From positions 1 through 64,000 of the forward strand of contig NZ_PVNK01000108.1 in assembly GCF_002994615.1 (NCBI RefSeq): a stretch of 64,000 bases of DNA, in the 5' to 3' direction. Positions 41,823-50,830 of this stretch are shown here, in pieces. The first letter of the stretch is position 1; every line of letters starts with the position of its first letter. A program made the position numbers and the translations under genes. The notes under the pieces were generated by a model. The model was not told where the DNA came from, did no database searches, and saw only the letters and a list, made by a program, of their open reading frames with translations. The stretch comes from Enhygromyxa salina (GTDB lineage: Bacteria; Myxococcota_A; Polyangia; Nannocystales; Nannocystaceae).

Positions 41823-43763
41823 GTGGCTGCGACGAAACGACCGAAGAAGGCCTCGGCCAAGCGCAAGTCTAAGCAGGCCCCCGTGAAGCCGAAAAAGGCC
41901 TCGGCGAAGAAGAAAGCCACGGCGAAGAAGAAGGCGCCCGCGAAGAAGAAGGCGCCCGCGAAGAAGAAGGCGCCCGCGAAGAAGAAGGCGCCCGCGAAGA
42001 AGAAGGCGCCCGCGAAGAAGAAGGCGTCCGCGAAGAAGCCCGTCGAGCAGCCCGAGAATTCTGCCGGCAGCGTCGAGAACCAGGCGGCAGACGTGCAGGC
42101 TCTCGACAAGCAGTCGGAGCGCGAGGCGTCCTCGGCGGAGGCGAGCGCGGACACGCCGCCGGCCGCCGTCGTCGATGCGCCAAAGCCTCCCGCGGCGAAG
42201 AAGAAGGCGACGAAGAAGAAGGCGGCGGCGAAGAAGGTCGCCAAGAAGAAGGCGACGAAGAAGAAGGCGGCGGCGAAGAAGGTCGCCAAGAAGGCGGCGA
42301 CGAAGAAGGTCGCCAAGAAGGCGACGGCGAAGAAGGCCGCCAAGAAGGCCGCGACGAAGAAGGTCGCCAAGAAGGCGGCGACCAAGAAGGCCGCCAAGAA
42401 GGCCGCCAAGAAGGCCGCGACGAAGAAGGCGGCGAAGAAGAAGGTCGCCAAGAAGGCGGCGACGAAGAAGGTCGCCAAGAAGGTCGCCAAGAAGGCGGCG
42501 AAGAAGAAGGCGGCGACGAAGAAGGTCGCCAAGAAGGCCGCGAAGAAGAAGGCCGCCAAGAAGCCCAGCGCCGCCGCCAAGAAGGCGGTGTCGGCCAAGG
42601 AGCGGGCCAAGGCGCGCGCGGCCAAGGAGCGCGCCAAGCAGCAGGCGGCCAAGGAGCGGGCCAAGGAGCGCGCGGCCAAAGAGCGCGAGAAGGCGCGAGC
42701 GGCCAAGCAGCGCGAGAAAGACAAGGCGCGCAAGGCCAAGCAGCGCGAGAAAGACAGGCTTCAAAAGCTGCGCGAGCGGGCCAAGGCCAAGGCAGCGCGA
42801 GAGCGCGCGCGCGAGCTGAGCAAGCGGAAGGCGGCGCGAGAGCGTCAGAAGCTTCGCAAGCAACAGCAACGCGAGCGGGCGCTGGCCAAGGCCAAGGCGG
42901 CCAAGGAGCGCGAGAAGGAGCGTGAGGAGCGCAAGGCTCAGCGGGCGCTCGAGCGCCAGAAAAAGCAGCGCGAGCTCGCCGCTGAGCGCAAGTCCGAGCG
43001 GGCGCGTCTGGCCGAGGAAAAACGCGCCGAGCGGGCCAGGATTCAAGCCGAGCGCCTCGAGCAGCGCCAGAAGAAGGTCGCGGCCCGGATCGAGGCGCGC
43101 AAGAAGCTGGCGGCCGAGCGGGCGGCCAAGCGAGCGGCGAAGAAGGCCGCCGCGCAAGAGGCTGCCGCCGCGTCGGAGGTGGTCGTCGACGAGACACCCG
43201 AGCTGGAGGCCGCGGCGCCCCCGGCACAAGAAGAGGCCGAGCCCGCGCGCGAGGCGTCCGAAGAGGCACCCACGCCGACCCTCGACGGGCCGACGGGCCA
43301 GCTGCTGGCCGAGATCGGCGAGAAGCTCGAGCGCTACGAGGCCGATCGGGCCCGGGCCAAGGAGCTGCGCCGCGAGCTGCGGACGCTCAACGACGCGGCG
43401 GCGGCGGGCGCGATCATGGCCCTGTTCAGCCACGACGGGGACCCCTTCAGCCTGCGTTCACACCTGCTGCTCGCGCTCGAGCGCATGCCCGAGGACGCCT
43501 ACTTTGCCGCGTTCATCGACGCGATGCCGCGGCTCTACGACGACGCGCCCAATTGGGCCTTCTCGGCGATCATGCGCTTGCTCAACACCCGCGGATCTGC
43601 CGAGGACAGCGCGGCCACCTTCGAGGCCGCCGTGCTCGAAGCCGGCGGCGAGATCCCGGAGATCGTCGTCGACCTCTTGATCGAGGGGGCCGCCGATCTC
43701 CCGGCCGAGCTGACCGCGATCGTCGCAGAGTCGATCACCAGGCTCGGCGGCGAGCTGGAATAG
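41823..43763 (+). CDS. Histone-H1-like Lys/Ala-rich protein with C-terminal domain
   Basis: A 646-residue protein in three parts. Residues 1-260 are mainly AKKK/AAKK repeats, with a stretch of perfect KKKAPA units, interrupted once by an acidic segment (about 70-115). This resembles eukaryotic H1 tails and bacterial Hc1/HctB or AlgP-type proteins that bind and compact DNA. Residues about 260-450 form a very long charged helix of RAK(E/Q)R units. After an acidic region, residues about 490-646 are a helical domain (LLAEIGEKLERYEADRAR, then HLLLALERMPEDAYFAAFID) of unknown type. GTG at 41823 is the start. It is probably a nucleoid protein; the composite layout is unusual. Confidence 0.75.
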   Translation: MAATKRPKKASAKRKSKQAPVKPKKASAKKKATAKKKAPAKKKAPAKKKAPAKKKAPAKKKAPAKKKASAKKPVEQPENSAGSVENQAADVQALDKQSEREASSAEASADTPPAAVVDAPKPPAAKKKATKKKAAAKKVAKKKATKKKAAAKKVAKKAATKKVAKKATAKKAAKKAATKKVAKKAATKKAAKKAAKKAATKKAAKKKVAKKAATKKVAKKVAKKAAKKKAATKKVAKKAAKKKAAKKPSAAAKKAVSAKERAKARAAKERAKQQAAKERAKERAAKEREKARAAKQREKDKARKAKQREKDRLQKLRERAKAKAARERARELSKRKAARERQKLRKQQQRERALAKAKAAKEREKEREERKAQRALERQKKQRELAAERKSERARLAEEKRAERARIQAERLEQRQKKVAARIEARKKLAAERAAKRAAKKAAAQEAAAASEVVVDETPELEAAAPPAQEEAEPAREASEEAPTPTLDGPTGQLLAEIGEKLERYEADRARAKELRRELRTLNDAAAAGAIMALFSHDGDPFSLRSHLLLALERMPEDAYFAAFIDAMPRLYDDAPNWAFSAIMRLLNTRGSAEDSAATFEAAVLEAGGEIPEIVVDLLIEGAADLPAELTAIVAESITRLGGELE

Positions 43764-43870
43764 ACCCCCCTGGGGAGCTTGGACTTTGCCACGCACGGCC
43801 GCTGCGCGGCCGGTCGCTCCTCGCTGCGCTCGTCGCTCGGTGGGGCGGGACCGGCCACGGTCCCCGCAAT

Positions 43871-45874
43871 CTAAAAAGATCCGGCGATCTTGAGGTAGGC
43901 GATCGAAGAGCCGACCGCGGTCTGGCCGAACTTGGTGTCGTTGCGGCCGACGAACGCGAAGCCGCCGAGCTCGAGGGTCGCGTAGCCCCAGGGCGGGACG
44001 ATGATGATGTTGGGCGCGAGCACGACGCTGGCCACGTCGCTGCGGTTCTTGGGGAAGTCGGTGACCGCGAAGAAGCGGAAGATCAGGTGGCGACCGAAGA
44101 AGATCACGTCGGTGCCCGCGAGCAGGTAGTTGCCGATGTTGTCGGCCCCGAAGTCGTCGATGAAGCCGCGCAGGTACTGGGCCTGGAGGTAGACGTGCTT
44201 GCCGATCGTGTAGTCGGCCCCGACGGTCGCCTTGATGAAGGGCTGCTTCTTGACGATCGGCCCGCTGAACTCGCTGACCGGGTTCATCACGCCGTCGCCG
44301 GGGGTGATGTCGAGGTTGAGGGGCAGCTCGACGCGGAAGTCGTACTGCTGGGTCGGGATGATCAGCGCGCCCTCGCCCCACAGGCCCATGTCGTCGAGGA
44401 AGGGCAGCTGGGCGGCGAAGTCGAGGCCGGCGACGTGCATCCGCGGATAGACCAGCGTGACGTCGGAATTAAACCAGTAGCCGTCGACGGGCTCGTCCAT
44501 CACCGGCGCGACCTGGGTCGACTTGGTCTCGAAGGGGATCGGGATGTCGAAGAAGCCGTAGTAGTACGACGCGCTCAGATCCACCGGGCCGAGGCGCGAG
44601 CCGACCTTGAACGCGGCCTGGCCGTTGGTGATGTTGAGCGGCGGCGGCGCGACGGTGGTCTTGACCGCGGGGTTGAACTTCTCGTTGGCGCTGATGAAGC
44701 CCTGCAAGAACGCGAGCTTGTCCCTGTCGGACTGGTTGGCGAAGTTGACCGGGGTCTGGGGGTCGGCGAGGGCGAACGAGGCCGAGGGCGGGAGCAGGGC
44801 CGGATAAAAGAGCGGCACGTACACGCCCTGGAACCACAGCTTGTCCTGCCAGGGCGCGAAATCGACGACCAGCATCTGGTTGGCGATCGGCTCGGTGAAC
44901 AGCGGCCGATCCTCGAGGTCGTCGGGGTTGATGTTGTTGGTCGGGCTGAACTTGTCGGCCGTGCCCCAGACCACGATCTGGCGGCCGATCTTGATGTCGA
45001 GCCCCGGCAGCGCGTCGATGATCGACACGTAGGCCGCGTCGCTCTCGACGTGGAAGGGCGTCAGCATCTGGGCGCTGGACAGATCGTTGAGCGTCGAGAC
45101 CTGCGAGACGCCGAGGAACACGGGCTCGATGTCGCCGACGATCTGGATGTGCTTGTTGGGCTTGTAGGCGAAGTAAAATTCGAGCCGGTTCTCGTTGCGG
45201 CTCACGGTCCCGCGTGGGATCGCCTGGCCGAGCTTGAACGCCGAGGGCACCTCGGCGTGCTCGGCGAGCGTCGGCTGGTTGGGGTTCCAGCGCTTGCCCT
45301 CGTAGATGTTGTCGATGTCGATGTAGACGCTGCTGACCACGCGCAGGCGCAGGTCGAGCTTGCCGTTGAACAGGCCCGAGCCGTTGGCTGGCCCGGACGG
45401 CTCGATGTCCTTGGCGTCGGGCAGGTCCTCGATCGTCTCGCTGTCGCCGAAGATGTCGGTGAGATCGAGGTCTTCGGCGGGCGCGACCTCGGTCCCGCTG
45501 AGGATGGTCTCGCGCTCGACCTCGCCCTCGGGCACGGGCCCCTCGACGGGACCCCCGAGGCTGTCGTCGCTGTCGCCGCTGTCGCCGCTGTCGGGCTCGT
45601 CCTCGTCCTCGTCCTCGTCCTCGCCGCCGCCGAAGAACGCGTCCATCATCGCGTCTTCGTCGTCCTCGGCGTCAAGATCCGCGTCGGGCTCGGGGGCCGC
45701 GTCGGGCTCGGGATCCGCGTCGGGCTCGGGATCGAGCGCGGAGTCCGGCGGCGCGTCGGCCTCGGAATTTGCCGACGCGTCCGACCCGGAGCTGGACGCG
45801 TCGCCGCCTTCCTGCCCGACCGGGGGCTGGCCAGAGAAAAGAAGTACAGCCAGGAGCAGATCGGTCGGGATCAC
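43871..45874 (-). CDS. DUF1302-like outer-membrane beta-barrel protein
   Basis: A 667-residue protein. A short signal is followed by about 120 residues of Asp/Glu/Pro/Ser linker (DPEPDADPEPD units). From about residue 165 it is beta-barrel-like, with many alternating strands (LDLRLRVVSSVYIDIDNIYE, ENRLEFYFAYKPNKHIQIVG, LDIKIGRQIVVWGTADKFSP) and a C-terminal aromatic residue (AGSF). The RQIVVWG..D..SPTNNINP pattern recalls DUF1302 proteins, which occur with MMPL transporters. It is the last of a minus-strand operon: MMPL exporter, LolA-like carrier, this protein. The role is probably the outer-membrane end of a lipid or hydrophobe transport path. Confidence 0.75.
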   Translation of the reverse strand: MIPTDLLLAVLLFSGQPPVGQEGGDASSSGSDASANSEADAPPDSALDPEPDADPEPDAAPEPDADLDAEDDEDAMMDAFFGGGEDEDEDEDEPDSGDSGDSDDSLGGPVEGPVPEGEVERETILSGTEVAPAEDLDLTDIFGDSETIEDLPDAKDIEPSGPANGSGLFNGKLDLRLRVVSSVYIDIDNIYEGKRWNPNQPTLAEHAEVPSAFKLGQAIPRGTVSRNENRLEFYFAYKPNKHIQIVGDIEPVFLGVSQVSTLNDLSSAQMLTPFHVESDAAYVSIIDALPGLDIKIGRQIVVWGTADKFSPTNNINPDDLEDRPLFTEPIANQMLVVDFAPWQDKLWFQGVYVPLFYPALLPPSASFALADPQTPVNFANQSDRDKLAFLQGFISANEKFNPAVKTTVAPPPLNITNGQAAFKVGSRLGPVDLSASYYYGFFDIPIPFETKSTQVAPVMDEPVDGYWFNSDVTLVYPRMHVAGLDFAAQLPFLDDMGLWGEGALIIPTQQYDFRVELPLNLDITPGDGVMNPVSEFSGPIVKKQPFIKATVGADYTIGKHVYLQAQYLRGFIDDFGADNIGNYLLAGTDVIFFGRHLIFRFFAVTDFPKNRSDVASVVLAPNIIIVPPWGYATLELGGFAFVGRNDTKFGQTAVGSSIAYLKIAGSF

Positions 45875-45888
45875 TTGTGCTCAGCGGG

Positions 45889-46644
45889 TCAGCGCAGCAG
45901 CGTGCGCCGGGAGAACAGAGCGTCCTCGACGCCCTGGTCGACCTTGATGTCGGACAGCTGGATCACCGTCTCGGCACCGGTCTTGAGGTTCTTCATCTTG
46001 ATTTGGGTCGGCATCGCCTTGCCCGAGATCTTCGACCAGCCCCCGCGGGTCTGCTCGCGGACCGCGGTGCCCGAGCCGTCGAAGTACTTGATCTTGGTGA
46101 CGCCGCCCTTGGTCTTGTCGATCGTCAGCTCGAGCTTCGACCACGAGGTCTGGAAGTCGGCCTTGGGCGTGAGGGTCAGGTAGGTCTCGTTGCCCTTTTG
46201 CCCGCTGATGTCAGCGGTGAAGTGCCGAGACATGTTGGTCATGACCATGTCCTCGGGCGTGAACTCGCTGCCGAGGAAGCCCTGGCTCTGGGCGTGCGCG
46301 GCGATCTTGCGCACCTTTTGGAACTCGGGGCTGTACATCCACAGCTCGCTGCCGACCATCAAGATCTTCATGCCAGCGACGTCACCGGGGGCGGTGAAGT
46401 TGATGTACTGCTTGTCGAGGCCCTTCATGACCATGTCGAACTGCAGCGTCTTCTTCTTGCTGCCCTTCTTCCAGATCTCCATGCTCGACACGTAGCTGAC
46501 GTCGGCGAAGGCCTCGGCGTCCCGGTCGAGCTTCGCCAACACGGCGGCACCGTCGGCGGCCTGGGCCACGCTCGGGGGCGCGAGGACGGCCAGGGCGACG
46601 GGGGTGCAAACGAGGAAGGCGGAGAGGACGGTCGAGAGTTTCAT
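45889..46644 (-). CDS. LolA-like outer-membrane lipoprotein-sorting family protein
   Basis: A 251-residue periplasmic protein with a signal peptide (ending SVAQA). The mature part fits the LolA-like family (half-barrel of beta strands): SMEIWKKGSKKKTLQFDMVM, GLDKQYINFTAPGDVAGMKI, LWMYSPEFQKVRKIA and FTPEDMVMTNMSR. Proteins of this type sit beside MMPL exporters and are thought to carry hydrophobic molecules across the periplasm. It precedes the outer-membrane protein gene by 14 bp and follows the MMPL gene after a 240-bp gap (46645-46884, no gene seen). Confidence 0.85.
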   Translation of the reverse strand: MKLSTVLSAFLVCTPVALAVLAPPSVAQAADGAAVLAKLDRDAEAFADVSYVSSMEIWKKGSKKKTLQFDMVMKGLDKQYINFTAPGDVAGMKILMVGSELWMYSPEFQKVRKIAAHAQSQGFLGSEFTPEDMVMTNMSRHFTADISGQKGNETYLTLTPKADFQTSWSKLELTIDKTKGGVTKIKYFDGSGTAVREQTRGGWSKISGKAMPTQIKMKNLKTGAETVIQLSDIKVDQGVEDALFSRRTLLR

Positions 46645-46884
46645 GGAGGCTCCGGTGGGAATCGAGGCGGTCGGCGACGTGGACCGACCCGCGCCCTTGG
46701 ACGCCTTCGGGCAGCCGCTATTCTCTAATTTTGCCGACGAATTTTAGCCAGGAATCACGGATTCGGGCCGGCTCGGGGCCCTCGTGGTGATCCCGATCAC
46801 AGCTGTGTGAGTGGCCTTCGACTGCCGCGCGAATCGCAGCTCAATTCCGCATGTGCGTGCATTGTCATTCGCACTGCACGGACT

Positions 46885-49650
46885 TCAAGTTTTGCCCCCG
46901 GAGCCGTCCTTGCCGCGCTTGGGGCTGCGGATCAGCATCGGCGTGAACCACACCGCTCCCAGGGCCGCGCCGACCAGGCCAATCGACAGCCCGATGCCGA
47001 ATTGCTGCAGCGGCGGCATCTCCGACAGCAAGAGCACGGAGAAGGCGAGCGCGAGCTGGACCGCGCTGATCACGATGACGGCGCCCAGCTCGCGAACCGC
47101 CCGCTCGCCTCCGCCCTGGTCACCATAGGAGCGCGCGCGAAAGCCCAGGTGGATCGCAAAGTCGACGCCCGCGCCGAGGGCGATGCACGCGACCATGCTG
47201 GTGCCAACGCTGATCGGGTGGCCGAGCGCGGCGAGGATCCCGGCCGAGAACGCGAGGGTCCAGATCGCCGGGACCAAGGCGAACAGCGATCGCGCGATCA
47301 GGAGCACGACACTCAAGGCGACGACCGAGACCAGGGTCGAGGTCAGCAGCGACCGGGTCACGCTCTCGGCGAAGGCCTGGCCGATGACGGGCTGGCCCGT
47401 GAGCCGAACGTCGGCCGCGACCTCGCGGACCTCGGCGTCGGTCGGCAGCTCGACGCCCGCGGGCACCGTCCACTCCTCGTCCTGGAACTCCGACAGGGCC
47501 GGGCGCAGCTCGTCGCAGCGGCGCTCGAAGTCGAGCGCGGCGCACCACCCCTCGACCTTGTACTTGCCCTTCTGCTCGTCGATCCACGCGCCGAGGTGCT
47601 TGGCCGCGGGCGCGATGCCCTCAGGATCCTCGGCGACCGCGGTCGGCAGCTTCTCGCGCATGTACTTCTCGAGCTCGGGGCCGCGCAGCTCGAGCAGCTT
47701 GACGGGCTCCATCGACTGGAGGCCCGGGACCTCGACCGCGAACACGCCCTCCATCTCGTCGTCGAGGTTGTCGCGCAGCTCGATGACCTTGGCGATCAGG
47801 GCCTGGGGCGGCTTGGCCTTGCCCGCGCGCAGCTCGTCGATGTCGACCTCCTTGTTGGTCAGGCGCGCGAGCCGGGCGGCGGTGTCGCGGTCGCGGGCCT
47901 CGGCGAGCTCGGGGAGCTCGGTCTTGGCCACGCGCAAGACGTCGTCGTCGGGCGCGTGGCGCTCGACGATCTCGCGGATCTTGGCGGTGACCTCGACCTG
48001 ACCCTCGCCCTTCATCGGCGCGAGCTTGATGTGGATCAGGGCGCCGTCGGCCTCGTCGGTCATCAGCTGGACCATGGCCGGGTGACCGATCAGGTAGGTC
48101 AGCACTCGCCCGGCGCGGGGGGTCGTCTCGGGCACGCCTCGGCGGCCGCCGAGGGCCTCGTTGAGGACCTCGACGGGGTCGTAGACCGAGCGCACGTCGA
48201 CGACGCCGTCGAGCGCCCGGACCTCTTCGCTGATGTTGCGGATCGTCCGCAGGACCTCGGCCTCGCCGATGTCGGCCTCGATCGTGACCTGCAGGTAGGT
48301 CGAGCCGCCGAAGTTGTCGTCGAAGAAGTTGTTGGTCACCCGGACCTCGCTGCCCTCGTCGAACACGTTGGCGGTGTCCGGATCGGCGCTCATGCCCCGG
48401 GCCAAGAACAGGCTCAGGGCCGCGATCACGGCCAGCAGCCACCACGGCGGGCGCCCGGGCATCGGCAGCGGACGCTCGGGCCTGTACTTCAAGAGGCCGT
48501 CGGGCAGCACGGCGAGCAGCGCGGGCAGGACCAGCAGCGCGAGGACCAAGAGCAGCAGCACGCCGAAGCCCGCGACCACGCCGAAGCGCTGCATCGGCAC
48601 CTGCGGCATGGCGTAGAGGGCGAAGAACGCGACCGCGGTCGTGGCCCCCGACATCAAGACCGGCTTCCACAGCTCGTCGAGGGTCCCCGACGCCCGGGCT
48701 TGACTGGTGCCCTTGCGGCGCTGGTAGCCGGCGAGGATGTGCATGCCGAACGCGCCGCCGAGCGCGACCATCATGACCGGGGTCGAGGAGCTGACGATCG
48801 TCAGGGCCTCGTCGAAGCGGCCGTGGGCGCCCATGATCAGCGCGACCCCGAGGCCCGTGACCAGGAGGTTCAAGACCGCGGCCGTGACCGAGCCCAGGAG
48901 CAGCGCCGAGGCGATCGCAAGCACGCCGATCACGATCGGCGAGAGCTTCTCGATGTCGCTGCGGCTCGACGTGGACGCCGCGATCTCGATGTAGGGCGCG
49001 CCCGAGAAGTAGGCCTCGCCGTCCCAGCTGTCTTCGACGAGCGCGCGCAGATCCGCCAGGGTCTGACGTCGGGCCGCGAACCCCTCGGCGCCCTCGCCCT
49101 CGCGCGGGATCAAGAACACGAGCAGCGCCGCGGCCTCGCCGTCGGCCGAGATCAGGTTGCCCTTGGCGTCGCGGCTGCCGCAGCCCGCCCCGGTCTCGTC
49201 GCAGTCCGCCGAGCCGAGGACCTGGGCGCGGATCTCGGCCGCGTCCGTCATCGTGCTCGGGACCAGCGCGTCGACGACGAGGCCGTCCTCGGTGACGACC
49301 GGGTTGGGCAGATCCACGAAGGACAGCGCCGTCTTGACCTCGCCGAGCTCCTTGATCTTGGTCGAGAGCTCGCGGATCTTGGCCACCCGCTGAGGCGCGA
49401 GCAGGTCGGCGCCGCCGTCCGACAGGCCAACCAGCGCGACCTCGGTCATCCCGAAGCGCTCGGCGACCTGCTTGAAGTTGATGACCTCGGGGTGGTCGGG
49501 CGGCAAGAAGGCGAGGACGTCGTCGTCGTTTTGGATGTTGGTGACGCCGGGGATCAGCCAGGCGCACAGGGCCACGAACACGGCCAGGATCGCCCAACGC
49601 GCGCGGACGATCGGGTGGAGCTTCGACGCAGGTTCGCTCGCGTTGGACAC
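46885..49650 (-). CDS. MMPL/RND-superfamily exporter
   Basis: A protein of about 921 residues with two RND-like halves, each a helix, a large outer loop and five helices. Clear parts are WAILAVFVALCAWLIPGVTN (helix 1), LSPIVIGVLAIASALLLGSV, VMMVALGGAFGMHILAGYQR, and GTSMVACIALGAGVDFAIHL in the second half. It resembles HAE3/MMPL exporters of lipids, hopanoids or glycolipids. GTG at 49650 is preferred since GGAGG lies five bases upstream; the frame also starts at 49656. It heads the operon with the LolA-like and barrel genes. The substrate is unknown. Confidence 0.85.
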   Translation of the reverse strand: MSNASEPASKLHPIVRARWAILAVFVALCAWLIPGVTNIQNDDDVLAFLPPDHPEVINFKQVAERFGMTEVALVGLSDGGADLLAPQRVAKIRELSTKIKELGEVKTALSFVDLPNPVVTEDGLVVDALVPSTMTDAAEIRAQVLGSADCDETGAGCGSRDAKGNLISADGEAAALLVFLIPREGEGAEGFAARRQTLADLRALVEDSWDGEAYFSGAPYIEIAASTSSRSDIEKLSPIVIGVLAIASALLLGSVTAAVLNLLVTGLGVALIMGAHGRFDEALTIVSSSTPVMMVALGGAFGMHILAGYQRRKGTSQARASGTLDELWKPVLMSGATTAVAFFALYAMPQVPMQRFGVVAGFGVLLLLVLALLVLPALLAVLPDGLLKYRPERPLPMPGRPPWWLLAVIAALSLFLARGMSADPDTANVFDEGSEVRVTNNFFDDNFGGSTYLQVTIEADIGEAEVLRTIRNISEEVRALDGVVDVRSVYDPVEVLNEALGGRRGVPETTPRAGRVLTYLIGHPAMVQLMTDEADGALIHIKLAPMKGEGQVEVTAKIREIVERHAPDDDVLRVAKTELPELAEARDRDTAARLARLTNKEVDIDELRAGKAKPPQALIAKVIELRDNLDDEMEGVFAVEVPGLQSMEPVKLLELRGPELEKYMREKLPTAVAEDPEGIAPAAKHLGAWIDEQKGKYKVEGWCAALDFERRCDELRPALSEFQDEEWTVPAGVELPTDAEVREVAADVRLTGQPVIGQAFAESVTRSLLTSTLVSVVALSVVLLIARSLFALVPAIWTLAFSAGILAALGHPISVGTSMVACIALGAGVDFAIHLGFRARSYGDQGGGERAVRELGAVIVISAVQLALAFSVLLLSEMPPLQQFGIGLSIGLVGAALGAVWFTPMLIRSPKRGKDGSGGKT

Positions 49651-49693
49651 AGCCACCTCCTACCGGACCTGCGCCCGGCTTGTCTTGATTTTT

Positions 49694-50602
49694 TTAGCCC
49701 CAGACCGGCCAGAGCCAGTCGCGGCGGTGCTCGACGCGACCGTGGACGACGTCCTGAAAGTGGTCGCCGAGCCGCTTGGTCACCGGGCCGATCCCGCCCT
49801 CGCCGAGGACTCGGCGGTCGACGGACCGCACGGGCGTGACCTGGGCCCCGGTCCCGCACAGGAACATCTCGTCGGCGACGTAGAGCTCGGTCCGCCCGAT
49901 CGGCCGCTCGCAGAAGGACAGGCCGAGGTCTTCGGTCGCGAGCGTGATCAGGCTCCGGCGCGTGATCCCGTCGAGGTTGTCCTCGGTCGAGGGCGGCGAG
50001 ATCAGCACGCCATCGCGGACGATGAACACATGCTCCGCGCTGCCCTCGGACACCTTGCCCTCGGTGGTCAAAAAGATCGCCTCGTCGAAGCCGTTGTCAT
50101 GGGCCTCGCGCCGCGCGAGCGCGCTGTTGAGGTAGCCGCCCGTCGGCTTGGTCCGCGCGGGGATCGAGTTGTCGGGCGTCCGGCGCCACGACGACACGCA
50201 GACCTCGATCGAGTCCTTGTCGATGTAGCGCTGCAGCGGCATGCACCAGATGACCAGGCTCGCGTCCTCCTCGCGCAGCAGCGGCGCGAGCTTGGCGGTC
50301 TTGCTGATCACCATCGGGCGGACGTAGGCGTCGTGATGGATCTCGTTGCGTCGCAGGAGCTCCAAGACGGTGTTTGCGAGCTCGTCACGCCCGATCGGCA
50401 GGGGCAAAAAGAGGATCTTGGAGGCCCGCTCGAGCCGGCGGACGTGGGCGTCGAGGCGGAACACGAACAGCTGCTCGCCGTCGTCAGCGAGGTAGGCCCG
50501 GATCCCCCCAAAGCAGCCGAGACCGTAGTTCAGCGCCCGAGATCGGATGCTGACGGTCGCCTGCTCCTCGTCCACGAAGTTTCCGTCGATGTAGCTGAGC
50601 AT
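49694..50602 (-). CDS. ilvE: Branched-chain amino acid aminotransferase
   Basis: A 302-residue class IV PLP aminotransferase. Near the N-terminus are IDGNFVDEEQATVSIRSRAL and YGLGCFGGIRAY. The PLP Lys is in ARTKPTGGYLNSALARREAH. The family motif EGKVSEGSAEHVFIVRDGVL and the end FLCGTGAQVTPVRSVDRRVL are present. It transfers amino groups between Leu/Ile/Val and 2-oxoglutarate. ATG at 50602 is chosen; the much longer frame upstream runs antisense to the anchor-L gene and is not coding. It is 43 bp upstream of the MMPL gene but divided from it by a T-run. Confidence 0.9.
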   Translation of the reverse strand: MLSYIDGNFVDEEQATVSIRSRALNYGLGCFGGIRAYLADDGEQLFVFRLDAHVRRLERASKILFLPLPIGRDELANTVLELLRRNEIHHDAYVRPMVISKTAKLAPLLREEDASLVIWCMPLQRYIDKDSIEVCVSSWRRTPDNSIPARTKPTGGYLNSALARREAHDNGFDEAIFLTTEGKVSEGSAEHVFIVRDGVLISPPSTEDNLDGITRRSLITLATEDLGLSFCERPIGRTELYVADEMFLCGTGAQVTPVRSVDRRVLGEGGIGPVTKRLGDHFQDVVHGRVEHRRDWLWPVWG

Positions 50603-50830
50603 GGTAGCGGCCGCACGATACGGCAAAACCCGGACACAAGGCCATGCCGGGGCTCGGCGGCGATGCGGGCCGATCTGAGGCTGATCCGTCGATCTGTGAA
50701 GCCGCCTTCGCGGATCGAAGCGGCATCCGGTCGCACCGGGCGCCGCCAGACCAAACTCACGAATTCCGGTTTGTGCGGCTTTGCGAAGAGCGGGGTGCGC
50801 GTGAGACTCTCGCGCCGAACGGCAGAACCT

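Noticed and set aside
41147-43433. Minus-strand frames rich in Phe/Ala or Leu/Arg with repeat structure
   Set aside because: They are mirror images of the Lys/Ala repeat of the histone-like gene. Repeats create open frames on both strands.
46807-49839. 1,010-codon plus-strand frame
   Set aside because: It is antisense to the MMPL gene, full of Asp/Arg/Gln/Glu low complexity, with no family pattern.
49472-50830. Upstream extension of the anchor-L gene
   Set aside because: The frame is open only because it is antisense to ilvE. The lipoprotein signal places the true start at 50831.
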